Assembly (NCBI GenBank): GCA_030248135.1
Contig: JASANC010005472.1
Coordinates: forward strand, 1-64,000
From: Theristus sp. LFF4_11
Taxonomy: Eukaryota; Nematoda; Chromadorea; Monhysterida; Xyalidae
Length of the DNA: 64,000 bases
Direction of reading: 5' to 3'
Positions 12,001-21,894 of the stretch are shown in pieces. The stretch's first letter is position 1, and each line of letters starts with the position of its first letter. The translations under genes and the position numbers were made by a program. The notes beneath the pieces were generated by a model. It was not told where the DNA came from. It saw only the letters and a list, made by a program, of their open reading frames with translations, and made no database searches.

Positions 12001-12615
12001 ATTCAAAAACAGCCAATCAGTTGATTGATTGTCAACGGTGTACAGTTCCAACTATAAACAAATTGTAATATTGATCCTCCCAGCTCTGCCAGTCTTCGCC
12101 AACCTGTCTGAACTTCTCCGAAGTGTCTTCTTCCTTGTTTTTGTCCGGATGATAGATCAGACTGAGACGGCGATACGCGCGCTTGATTTCGCTCACAGAC
12201 GCATCCTAACAGAAATAATGCACTGCTTGTTACCATTCTCTTTTAGTTTTGCGACCCAATGCGTTGGCTATGCGCGCATTTAGTCGCAGAACCAAAAAAT
12301 AGGTAGTAGACGGAATACAATAAGTCTCCAATTTGTGTCAACTGTCAAATTGAAAGCTAAACTTTTTCCAAGTTCAACTAAACTTTCTAAAGCTAAACTT
12401 CAAATCATCAACCCCATCCCTACTTTGATCTGTCAACCAACCTGCTTCAATTCTAGCAGTTGATAAAAATTCGCGTTCACTTCCTCGACCAAATCGAACA
12501 GTGCCAAATCATCGGTTGTCCACCCAGCGCCGCCATGCGCGTTCGCAGTGGCAATGAAGAAAAGCAACAAATTCAGAAACAGTAAGACTATTTTGATGCT
12601 GATGAATTTCATCAT
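9081..12615 (-). CDS. DNAJC1: DNAJC1 / Mtj1-type ER membrane J-protein with SANT domains
   Basis: ER membrane co-chaperone that recruits BiP through a lumenal J domain and carries cytosolic SANT domains. Exons (minus, approximate): 12615-12452 (signal peptide [20 protein letters not shown], then [15 protein letters not shown]), 12207-12104 (J domain with the HPD motif in IYHPDKN), 11617-11385 ([20 protein letters not shown] and transmembrane segment [20 protein letters not shown]), 10865-10660 (basic region and [11 protein letters not shown]), about 10330-9846 (acidic stretch, SANT1: [14 protein letters not shown]...[11 protein letters not shown]), about 9500-9282 (SANT2: [16 protein letters not shown]...[12 protein letters not shown]) and 9152-9081 ([20 protein letters not shown], stop). 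The domain order and the last 20 residues follow the mammalian protein closely. Met at 12645 is an alternative start. Introns hold three different MITEs. Confidence 0.93.
9567..9728. mobile_element. Palindromic MITE, GTCGAACTCTAAATTAT family, copy 1
   Basis: A nearly perfect inverted repeat with arms of about 65 bp (GTCGAACTCTAAATTATAGG to CGGTATGCATGCTTTCTGTG) around a short GC-rich loop. It lies in a DNAJC1 intron. A diverged copy is at 60661-60820 in an aldo-keto reductase intron. Confidence 0.85.
11050..11324. mobile_element. Mariner-like MITE, CAG..GGCCGAAT family, copy 1
   Basis: Aligns along its length with 35739-36004 (shared stretches AAGGCAGTCCTTG, CGCGCGCTCCTTGCACCCTG and AATCGGCCATACTGT). 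It has no open frame and lies in DNAJC1 intron 3. The ends here are more diverged than in the 35.7-kb copy. Confidence 0.75.
11671..11819. mobile_element. Intronic MITE copy D (family CCATACCCGTGCGACGGTG)
   Basis: Right end reads CCATGCTCGTGCGACGG in reverse complement. The left end CCAAGCACGAATGGTGGAAC is diverged, but the ATGGTGGAACG stretch is matched by CGTTCCACCAT at the right. It occupies 31% of intron 2 (11618-12103) of DNAJC1. Confidence 0.65.
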
Positions 12616-12645
12616 CCACCGTGAGACTATTATGCTCGATGACAT

Positions 12646-13610
12646 TTGGATATGCTGCAAAGATTTCAGATGGTGTTCCACATGGAGTTGTAGTTTGTGC
12701 AAGGTAAGCCGCAAAACATTGGCCAAACGGACTCAAGACCCAAATATATTTACCAGAACCATTCAGGAGATCCAGGAATCGAAAAACTTCAGTTGTATAT
12801 TATTTATTAAACTTGCGACACCAAAACACATTTTTTATATAACTGTCAGAAAAAAGTGATGTCAGAAAGAGAAAGCTTAGTTGGGTGGTGAATGGAAGAG
12901 TGACGACAGCTGAGAATGTGGCAGGCAGTATGAAGATCATGCAATTCATTGGTATTGTCAAGGAAATGGTTATGAAAACGTTTTCAAACAATACGTTTGA
13001 TATAGAATTTTTCAGATGTTGTTTTCCACACAATCAGAAAAAAATTTGAAAACCTCATCCAGAAAAACAATCATAAGCTCAATAACCTCACAAAGAAATG
13101 TATCACGTCATAATAAAGTCAGCAATTTATCAAGTCAACATGGGGCGCTGAAAATCACATTGAAAGAACACAAGTTTCGTTGAGGCATTGCAGCAAGCAT
13201 AAAATAACAATCAAAATAGAGCGATGTAAATATGTTCTGATACTTTTTTCCACACATGCGAGTGTTTTTTTCACACAACTTCTTGAAACCGCGTGCGTAC
13301 ACGACAGTCTCAAATTACGAATCATAACAGTATCCAATTTGTTTCTATTGGACATGCTGTCGCTGTGAGAATTGGTGATCACGCGTTTGACTTTGACAAG
13401 CAATGAACGTGGTAAAAAGAAAAAAGACTAGAAAGCACGAAAATCCGTTAACAACCAATCACGCCTAGGTATTACTTTTGGCTTGCATACGGAACTTGAA
13501 ATCATGTTGTGCGCGAAAACGTTCCCTGTCATCGGATGGACAGCCGAAAACAAAAAAAAAGCACAAACAAGACACAATACAAACGCATAAACATTTTTCA
13601 TAAAGCTCTG
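12646..13610. other. Intergenic stretch upstream of DNAJC1, nothing recognised
   Basis: About 950 bp of AT-rich sequence between the DNAJC1 start and the hAT-like element at 13619. It should include the DNAJC1 promoter. No coding or structured signal is seen. Confidence 0.4.
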
Positions 13611-13618
13611 GTCGCATC

Positions 13619-14773
13619 TAGGGGTGGGTCGGTATAAAAAACGGTTTTTTTCGGTATAAAAAACGGTATAAAAAACGGTTTTTTATACCGGCGCCAAAAA
13701 ATGGCTAAAATAAATTACCGATATTTTACCGCGTAAATTTTGGTTTTTTTCCGGTTTTTTATACCGCCGAAGGACCCAAATTTCAATTTTTGAAATCACT
13801 CAAAATGCACTGTATTCCGCATATCCATTTCAATTTTCATTTTCGCCACTTCATAACTTGATGTTCTGGAGAACACAATTCACGCTCTTGGTATAAATAA
13901 AGCACCCTGAGACTCGTGCCTCTCCTTCCATGTCCCATCTCGGTCGACCGCCAATGGGCTGGCTCTGGTCGGCGTTCGCTTTATTTTCCAGCTTTGTTCT
14001 TTGTTTATCTGTTCAAGTTTGGTCTACATGGCAATGTTGTGTTTCGTAGTTTAACAGCTTCACGCTTTTCCGCTTTAAATCTGCCGCTTGCGCTTTTTAT
14101 GCTAGTTCTTTTGTTGACAAAGTGACCAAACTAATACAGCAAAGATTTGGTTATTTTTCAGAATTCGGTTAAATTTTCAACAATAAACGAGAAACGCCGC
14201 GATATTTATTCAGTCAAATTTCTTGAAATTTTGTGTCTTTGATACTGGTGATAGTGACCCGAATCTCCATCTGATTTTTTTGCTCTTTCAATTTTGTTCT
14301 TGGTTCACTTCTTTCGTCTGTGCGGGTTCGTGATTTCGGTGATCTTTTGTGTTTAGAAATGCGGTAAAATTGTTGTGCAGTTACATATCTCTCGATCATG
14401 TCAGTTCAATTGATTTGCATGTATCACATTCCTTGCTGTTGCACATGTCAATCTGTTTTGCGTTAGCTTTTTTTGTTTTAAACTCGCATCTGATAATATT
14501 TCTGATGCTGCATTCTCTCTAAGCGCCACCGATTCAAATAAAATCAAGATTGGAATACGTTTCCATTGAAACACATACAGTTTCTGGCTAGAATTGTGGT
14601 CTTTTACTCATTATTCAGCGGTTTGCGTAAAATCAGAGTACCAGAAATTGTCGCAATCACAGGATTCTTCAGATACTGGGTCGGTAAAAAAACCGGGTAT
14701 AAAGAACCGGACGCGGTATAAAAAACCGTTTTATATACATGGATTTGAAAAAAACCGTTTTTTACCACCCCTA
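13619..14773. mobile_element. Non-autonomous hAT-like element, 1,155 bp, with 8-bp target duplication
   Basis: Begins TAGGGGTGGG and ends CCACCCCTA, flanked on both sides by GTCGCATC (13611-13618 and 14774-14781). The 8-bp duplication and TAGGGGTG terminus fit the hAT superfamily. Subterminal regions repeat GGTATAAAAAACGG in both orientations. No transposase is encoded; the centre is non-coding and non-repetitive. It lies just downstream of the small gene at 14916-18716. Confidence 0.88.
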
Positions 14774-14915
14774 GTCGCATCTCGTCCCCCCGGTCAAAAA
14801 ACTTCTCATGAAGACAAACTTTACAGTAACAGAAGAGAGTTGAAAATTGCGCTCTCAGACAGAAGAGCACACTTACTGCCCCTGCTTTTCAAACTCCACA
14901 TCAAACGGCTTCATC

Positions 14916-17900
14916 TCATTTCGGCGGTCGTCGTCGCGTTTTCAGATTCGCCTCGAGACACTGCTCGGCCGGTTCGTCTGCGAAGTCGGCGGTGTTCTCA
15001 GCGAATCGCTGCAGAATCAGTTTGCGGCGGCTGGCGGCGGCGGCGTCCGTGCGGTCGCCGATGGCGCACAGCAGACGCACGTGCTCGTGCAGGATCGCGT
15101 CGTGCTGGCTGTTGCTCGCAGCGGACGTGTCACGGGCAGCCGGTGGCGATGCTGCGTTGGTGGCGGCGTCCGTGTTGGTGGGCTGGCGCGCTCTGCGAAA
15201 CAGCAACAGCCATTCACAAATTCATATTCTTTTGGTGGTTTTCGAAAGATGAACAAGACGATCCGATAAATACTCACAATATTGTAATAAATTTGAGGAA
15301 CTTTTGGATGAGGCGACTATTGTGCTGTGCTTTTTTAGGAAACATAAATAGGAAGCGCTTGAAAAAGTAATTTTCCGTTCACAGCATTTTTGATAGACGG
15401 CGGGTAGACACCGCCAGGACCATAACTAATCAGTGGCCAGTTCTATAAAAATTGAACAGTTGAATAGTTGAACATTTTTATTCACTTTTTCACTGTTCAG
15501 CAAAAAAACGGGTTCTATAAAAGTGAATAGTGAACAGCGAAAAGTGAACAGTAAAACGTGAATAGTGAATAGTGTTTTGAACAGTGAATTTCACTGTTCA
15601 TTTCTGCTCAGTTCTATAAACGACTCTTCAACTGTTCAACTGTTCACAAAAATCTTACAAGTCAAAAGAGACTTGTAAAAAGTTTGAAAAGTCATTTTTC
15701 CAGCAGATTTGAACTCAAAAAAGGTAAAGTATTGTTTGTTTATGTTTTTCTAACAAAAATTAAAAGCTGACGGCGTGAAATTTTGTGTCTCTGCATGGGT
15801 TTTAGTCTCGCTGTCATTCATCTGTTCTCCACATGATTTGTGGAGTGCCACACCTAGAGATGTAAGGGTCAAAAAAAAATTTTTTAATTTTTTTTTAAAA
15901 AGTAAAAAAAATGAGCATTTTTTTTATTTTTTTTATTAAAAATTTTTGAAATTTTTTTTTAATGTGCCCTGAAAATGCCGTTTTTGGCATAATTTTTCGA
16001 AAGTTCAACAAAAATTTTCTTTGACTTTACCTTGTCACTTAGTCTTCAACGCTGCAGGTGGTATTCTGGATTGATTTATCAACTGTTTTCAGCCTTGGTG
16101 AGTGATGATCGACTCGCGCATTGAAGTACTTGAGCGTCGCAAAGGCTAGTTCAACAAATTCCGATGTCGCTAAGGTGAGATAGAAGCAGAGAACTCACAT
16201 TTACGCATCGTTTTTCAGGATCTCGAAAGGTCGAAATTGCACTGTCTGCCACTGCAAGCGTAACTTCGTTGGTTGCTCGTTGCTGTTTCGCCTCGTGTCG
16301 TCAGCATGATCACACCGGTTTGTTGTTAAACTTGTTTCCGTGTTATTTGAGGTGAATTGAGAGGCAAAACACGAGACGTGACTTCGTCGGTGGGAAAATG
16401 GGGTCGCCGAAACCAAGTCTGAAATTTTCACCCTCCTCCCATATGAGTGGGGGTCATATGGTAAGTCGGTGGCTCCTCAGATGGTGATATTCGGACTCCC
16501 TGAAAAATTCTGAACAACTTTCATTTAAAAAAAAATTAAAAAAATTTTTTTTAAAGAAAAAAATAGAAAATTTTTTTTTCTTGACATCTCTAGCCACACC
16601 CAAGCTTTATGTTGGTGGTGCACCATTTTCAGCCCATGTTTAATTTTTTGAGCAGATCAATGAATTTTTGTTGGTTTCAAGCTGCCAAATAGAAAATTTA
16701 GTCAAAATTTAATTTTTTACGAGGGAGTAAAAAACCCATACTTTGCAAAACTAATCTAAAATGACTGTTAATGATGCAAATTACCTGATTTTTAATTTCA
16801 AAACGATAAAAAACATCAATTAAGACAAAGCCGCCAAAATCAGTTGAACTTGATCAAAAATTGCACCCTGCCCAAAATATGCCCAGTTTTGTGAATTTGT
16901 AAAGTGAGAAAACTCACCTGCACTGCACAAGCACAACTGAGTTTCTTGTTGAAGAAACTCAAATTTCTTTAGCCATTTCGTCAAAAAAATTCTGACTCCG
17001 CTCCATTCAGCAGTAAACGAAGTTCGTCGATTGATTTTCCATCGTATGCGGTGGCGTTCTTGACAACAAAACTGGAACCCGGCGTTATTGAAATCAAAAT
17101 TTTCAACAGATAAGTTGATTACTCATTTAAAGTTGCTCGAATCTTCGCAGAACCAAGAATCAACAAAAAAGGAAACCAAAAGAAACACGTTTCTTTGTTT
17201 CTGTTTCTTTTCTATTCAACTGTTCAAAATTCACTGTTCAGAATTTACTCTTCAAAATTTTACTGTTCACTTTTTTCCTTTATAGAACACTATTCAACTA
17301 TTCTGTTCAAAAATTCACTGTTCACTGTTCACTATTCAACTGTTCAACTGTTCACTTTTATAGAACTGGCCACAGGGTGGGCCTAGGGTTAGGGGCTTTG
17401 AAAAAAAAAATTTTTTTTATTTTTTTTTTCGTTTTTAAAAAAAAAAATTTGGATTTTTTTTTCAAACTTAAAAAAAAAATTTGAAAAATTTTTCTTCTAC
17501 TTTGCTCTGAAAATTCGATTTATGGCATAATTTTTTGAAAGTTCAAACCAAATTTTCTTCCCAACTTCTTTGTGTGCTTAGGTACATGTCATTATTTGGT
17601 CATTTTGACCGACGTACTCCATGTTTTTCGATTTGGATGACTTCTAGAGTCAATTTTTAGCGTTGAAATGACTTAACTGAATTGAAATATCGTTTCAGAA
17701 ATCGTTTTCTTGCAACTTAGAACATGTTTTTTCAGTCGGTAGGCCATGAGATGAACATGATATTTTGTTGATTGGCGTATGTTATAGGTCTACAATGGAG
17801 TTGTGCGATATATTGTTAAACAATTGGAGCGGAGATGTTGGTTAATACCACATCACACGACCGTTTTTCAGATACCCGATAACATGGCCACATGTTAAAA

Positions 17901-18716
17901 CTTGCGTGCTGAGCTAAACTAACGTGTTAAACTTGCGTCTGTCAGTTGCCCGCAACGTGATCGCGAAATCATGGTACGTGTTTTCGATACGATGATTTGA
18001 AGAGTGGGCTCTCGCCATGTGGCAGATAGCATAGCTGGTTGAACCTGAAAGTAAGTGTCTTGGGGGGGGGGCGACCGGGTCGACAGGGGTTGCCGACTTA
18101 GCTACAGCAAACAGGAATTTTTGAACACAGTCAAATTTTGGTAATTTTCTAAAGAGGAACAACTAAGAACGGTTCAATATTCAAGTACACGTCAAAAATT
18201 GTCCTGTTTTACTGTTGAAAATGCAACTTTCCCTCTATGAAATGGACATAATTTCAATAAAACACGATTTTCGCTCTTATAGTTTTCCGGATCGTTCTGA
18301 AAATAGTCTAGATGAACTCAGCTCGACGAGACGCTTCGAACAAACCTAACTTGTAAAAAAAAATTTTAAAAAAAAAAAATTTTTTTTAATTTAAAAAAAA
18401 AAATCCGGATTTTTTTTTCCCCTAACCCTAGGTGGGCCAGAAGTAATGGGTCATTTTTGATTGCCCAATGATACACAAATTGGTGAAGCTGTTGAAGAGT
18501 TATACACAATCAAAAGATGACCCACTACTTATGGACCACTTTCTGTATATGCACATTACTCAAACAGATGCAAACTCACGGAACAGCAGTGAAGTTTGCT
18601 GGATAAACAGTTGAATCAACCACTTCGCTCGTGATCCTCGGAGAAAATTTACGCAAATACTGAGCATAGTTGCTGGGAGCAGCCGGCAGCTGCTGTCCGT
18701 TGGTGTCACTTGTCAT
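14916..18716 (-). CDS. Unknown two-exon protein, about 137 residues, with a transposon-filled intron
   Basis: Exon 1 is 18580-18716 and ends at a strong GTGAGT donor. Exon 2 is 14916-15192 after TTTCGCAG. The split codon (CC+A) keeps frame across a 3,387-bp intron, which argues that the pair is real. The product starts MTSDTNGQQLPAAPSNYAQY, has an Ala/Thr/Ser-rich linker, then a probable helix (HDAILHEHVRLLCAIGDRT, SRRKLILQRFAENTADF) and a basic end (LKTRRRPPK). No signal peptide, membrane segment or known motif. I do not recognise the family. Its upstream side is directly abutted by a palindromic transposon, so a promoter or further 5' exon could have been displaced. Confidence 0.6.
15434..17372. 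mobile_element. DNA transposon (non-autonomous), 1,939 bp, 3-bp CAG duplication
   Basis: Starts TGGCCAGTTCTATAAAA and ends with the reverse complement TTTTATAGAACTGGCCA. Both sides are flanked by CAG (15431-15433 and 17373-17375). Long subterminal regions carry many degenerate copies of GTGAATAGTGAACAG in opposite orientations at the two ends. A 3-bp duplication and TIRs of this kind suit PIF/Harbinger- or CACTA-like elements; the superfamily is not settled because no transposase remains. It lies in the intron of the gene at 14916-18716 and is itself interrupted at 15855-16592. Confidence 0.82.
15855..16592. mobile_element. hAT-like MITE nested inside the 15434-17372 element, 738 bp
   Basis: Termini TAGAGATGT and ACATCTCTA with 8-bp duplications GCCACACC at 15847-15854 and 16593-16600. 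Poly-A/poly-T blocks follow each terminus. An internal stretch (GGCATAATTTTTCGAAAGTT) is shared with 17522-17545, 18774-18795 and 21750-21770, showing that these belong to one lineage of elements. Confidence 0.88.
17384..18430. mobile_element. hAT-like element, 1,047 bp, inserted in a mariner-like MITE
   Basis: Termini TAGGGTTAGGGG and CCCCTAACCCTA, 8-bp duplications GGTGGGCC at 17376-17383 and 18431-18438. Poly-A/T blocks lie next to both ends. No open reading frame. The duplicated target belongs to a mariner-type end that resumes at 18439. Confidence 0.88.
18431..18545. mobile_element. Mariner-like MITE interrupted near its left end
   Basis: Reading across the hAT insertion, the left end is CAGGGTGGGCCAGAAGTAATG (17373-17383 plus 18439 on) and the right end is the inverted CACTACTTATGGACCACTTT-CTG followed by TA. 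The left end matches the terminus of the mariner element at 23068. The intact MITE would have been about 120 bp. Confidence 0.65.
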
Positions 18717-19307
18717 AACTGTGTCGATTTCAAAATTTTTTTCTCTAATATGCTCTGAAAACTTCAATTTTGGCACAATTTTTCGAAAGTTCAACAAACC
18801 TTTTCGTTGATATTACCTCGTAAAACCGTCAGCAGTCAATTTTGGACCGTTTTACCGACTGATTTTAGGCTGCGACAACGTCTGCGATGAAGTTTTTGAG
18901 CGTCCCAAAGCTTGGCTTACCATTTCCGATGCAGATAAGGTGACGATTCGCCTCGCAATCTAAATTCTGAGCGTCCGAGCTGCTTCGTTTGCAAGCGTTA
19001 CGTTGTCTGGTTGCTGTTTCGTGTCCTGTCGTCGCGACGTCATCAGAATTGATAGAATTTCAAGCCGGTATGTGTGTTTTCACGTGGGCTGGGCTGGGAC
19101 AATTGGTGCGTTTTGGGGGTCAAACTGGTTGTTGAAAAAACAAAAATGGGGACGCTCAAAAACTTCATCGCAGCAGTAGCGAAAGCGGGACCTCGGGTGA
19201 GGGGGGGGGGTGTTTGCCTAATTTTAGAGGGGGGGGGTCAGGTGCCTTATTGGTGAGGGGGTGCACTGGCAGAAAAATTTCGTGAGGGGGGGTGCACGGG
19301 ATTGCAC

Positions 19308-20148
19308 GGGTAATACCAAATTTTTGCCTCAAAAACACAGAAATTCTTGTAAAATACAGAATATTTTGTGAATACAAGCTGCTTGTTTGGTCAGAAACAA
19401 CAAAATCTATGCAGGGACAGACACAAACGTCAAGAAAAATGCAAAATATTCGGTATTTTTGGAAAAAATTGAGATGAGATCATAGTTGTTCTAGGGGGGG
19501 GCCTGGGGGGGGCCGGCCCCCCCAAAAAATTTTCGAATCTATCTCTATCAGAGAAGTTTTTTCGGCTCAGCTATTATCTATCTAAAAAATTTTCTCAGCC
19601 AGCTATCTATCTGAAAATTTTTGTCTTCGAAGATATAAAATGAGTCAATTTTTGACTAAAATTAACCGTTTTTGCTCGAAATTCGTTAAAATTTTGCTAA
19701 TTTTAGGCAAAATATGCGTTTATACTTGATTTTTAGCATATTTTAAGCATTATTTTGCTGTTTTTATAGCTTTTCAGCGTATTAGCTATCTATCTATCTG
19801 ATTTCAAAATTTTGACCGGCCCCCCCCCAAAGTCACATGGCCCCCCCCGCGGCCCCCCCCAAAATTTTCCAGCTATCTATCTATCTAAAAAATTTGCTCC
19901 AGCTATCTATATCGGCCCCCCCCCCCCCCCCAACCCCTCGGCTCTGGACCGGATGAGATTGACAATCCGCACGGGTAATACCAAATTTTTGCCTCAAAAA
20001 CACAGAAATTCTTGTAAAATACAGAATATTTTGTGCATACAAGCTGCTTGTTTGGTCAGAAACAACAAAATCTATGCAGGGACAGACACAAACGTCAAGA
20101 AAAATGCAAAAATTACGGTATTTTTGGAAAAAATTGAGATGAGATTGA
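19308..20148 (+). repeat. Direct repeat of about 170 bp flanking a MITE
   Basis: 19308-19480 and about 19972-20148 are nearly identical (both begin ACGGGTAATACCAAATTTTT and end AAAAAATTGAGATGAGAT). The MITE 19481-19951 sits between them, inserted at the GATGAGAT end of the first copy. An inverted diverged copy is at 48500-48600. Confidence 0.85.
19481..19951. mobile_element. hAT-like MITE, CATAGTTGTTC family, copy 1 (right terminus lost)
   Basis: Begins CATAGTTGTTCTAGGGG. The 8-bp duplication GATGAGAT is at 19473-19480 and 19952-19959. The body (poly-G then AATTTTCGAATCTATCTCTA, multiple CTATCTAT units, poly-C near the end) matches 43924-44395. The final GAACAACTATG seen in the other copy is missing here, so this copy is probably immobile. 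Confidence 0.85.
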
Positions 20149-20374
20149 CCACCGTGTCCGTGAGGGGGGGGGGGATGGGGTGCGCGATCCCGTGTTTTCT
20201 CGCGGAAGAGGGTGGGGGGAGTCTAGTTCTAGTACCCGTGTCAAGGTAAAGGGGGGAGGGGGTACACGGGTATCTGCCCGTGCACGGGCAGGATTTTCGG
20301 CTGAGAAGGGGGTGGACCCTCCCCCCGCACTTGGTTGGCCTACATAAGGGTTGCCCTTCTTTTCTAAAAAACCG

Positions 20375-21580
20375 ACACGCTCGTTGTCGGACATTGTTTA
20401 AACGGACCTAATTCTAATCCTAATTCTAAAGCATAATTCTAAGCCTAACCTGATCCTAACCTAATCCTAACCTAAGCCAAGCCTTTTCAAGAAGGAAGTT
20501 GTTAGAATAATTGCGTTTTTAACAAGTTTTTGTTGAGGCCGGAGCGTGTGCACGCGCGCTAGTGGGTCATGAGCATGAGCATGCCGATGCCGCGTGCGCG
20601 CCAGGCTACATAAGTCACAAAATATATAGGGCGTTAATTAAAGTTAACTTCACGCTCTTTACTGGTTTCTTTTTCTTTGCCCGTGTTTTTCTTGGTATCA
20701 TTGCGGCCTCTGGGCCGAAGAATTGCGCCCCGTTCGATTCCGACCCGAATGTTTTGGCCCGGACGATTCCCGTCCGAATATTTCCGGTCCGGACGATTTC
20801 GCCCGGCGAATTTTTCCTAGAACGACCATTAAACTGCTGGGAGTTGGGAGGGTTGATTTTTTTCGCATTCCACAATCAACTAACACAATCGCAGTTTTTA
20901 AAATGATTGCAAAAAATAAAAATAAACTTCAGCCAAATCTAATCCCAAAACTAAGCAAAGTTGTTGTAGGTCTCCTAAGCCAAGCCTTTTACATATAAAG
21001 GCTCTTCGGAAACGTGAGTTTTTGAAAAAAACTGTTTTGCCGTGATTTGTTTGATTTTGGATTCATCGAAGATCACGAAAAACGGTACAGGTGGTTTACT
21101 ATTGCTCGTGAAACATTCGCCAGGCCGGAATTGTCCGAGCCCGAATTCTCCGGGCCGCAATCAAACGGGCCGCAATGAGCGGGCTGCAACTGTTCAGGTC
21201 GCAATTAGAGAGCCACAATTGAACATACGTCTGCGTGGATTGGTGCAAGTGGGCTGAGTTTTATCTTATTGGATTCGGATTTCACATTCTCTCATTCCCA
21301 TTCCGTGACTTATGAAGCTTCACGCCCCAAAGCTTCATTATGATATGCACCTGCCCCGCATCCGCATTGCTCATTGCTCATGATCCACTCACTGCACACG
21401 CTCTGCACTCAACATAAACTCGTTCAAAACGCAGTTATTTTCATTCTTGCTTTCTTAAAAAGGCTTGGCTTAGGTTAGGATTAGGTTAGGAACAGGTTTT
21501 GGTTAAGATTAGGCTTAGTTTTGGTTTTTAGGTATAGGTCCGTTTTAGCAATGTCCGAGAACATCCAATTGTGGAGCGTG
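20375..21580. mobile_element. Foldback element with telomere-like CCTAAN arrays in its arms
   Basis: Arms of about 240 bp: CGGACATTGTTTAAACGGAC at 20390 is answered by GTCCGTTTTAGCAATGTCCG at 21539; the TCCTAACCTAAGCCAAGCCT stretch at 20466 is answered by AGGCTTGGCTTAGGTTAGGA at 21462; the GGGTCATGAGCATGAGCATG region at 20564 is answered near 21370-21392. Inside are short GC-rich repeats of the form GGGCCGCAATNNNN (21120-21215) and CCGGACGATTTCGCCCGG (20750-20810). No coding sequence. Confidence 0.75.
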
Positions 21581-21894
21581 AGTTAACTGGAGCGTAATAT
21601 CATAAAACGTGCCAACCGCTTCACGCCCGCACTTTCGCTACTGCATCGCATTCGCAGATGTTGTTGAATTGAAGCCTGAAATCAGTCGGTAAAACGGTCC
21701 AAAATCGACTGCCAAAGGTTTTACGAGGTAATATCAAAGAAAAATTTTGTTGAACTTTCGAAAAATTGTGCCAAAATTGAGGTTTTCAGAGCATATTAAT
21801 TAGAGAAAAAAAATTCGAATTTTTTTTTAATCGGCATTTTTGTTTTTTTTAATCTTTTTTTAATTTTGATTTTTGTTTAACAATCCTAATCGGG

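Larger units (their letters stand above)
19174..21643. mobile_element. Composite hAT-like element with CAGTAGCGAAAG termini
   Basis: Starts CAGTAGCGAAAGCGGG and ends with the inverted ACTTTCGCTACTG. Flanks are CATCGCAG (19166-19173) and CATCGCAT (21644-21651), an 8-bp duplication with one mismatch. The left interior carries long G runs. It contains a nested MITE (19481-19951), a 170-bp direct repeat and a foldback element (about 20375-21580). A shorter relative with the same termini is at 48435-48766. Confidence 0.7.
18740..21850. mobile_element. Large palindromic element whose right arm is split by a 2.5-kb insertion
   Basis: The left arm (about 18740-18910) is the inverted copy of 19148-19173 plus 21644-21795: for example CCGTTTTACCGACTGATTT at 18847 versus AAATCAGTCGGTAAAACGG at 21680, and CTGCGATGAAGTTTTTGAGC at 18890 versus GCTCAAAAACTTCATCGCAG at 19154. 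The interruption in the right arm coincides with the element 19174-21643. The outer ends blend into poly-A/T and were not resolved. Confidence 0.7.
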
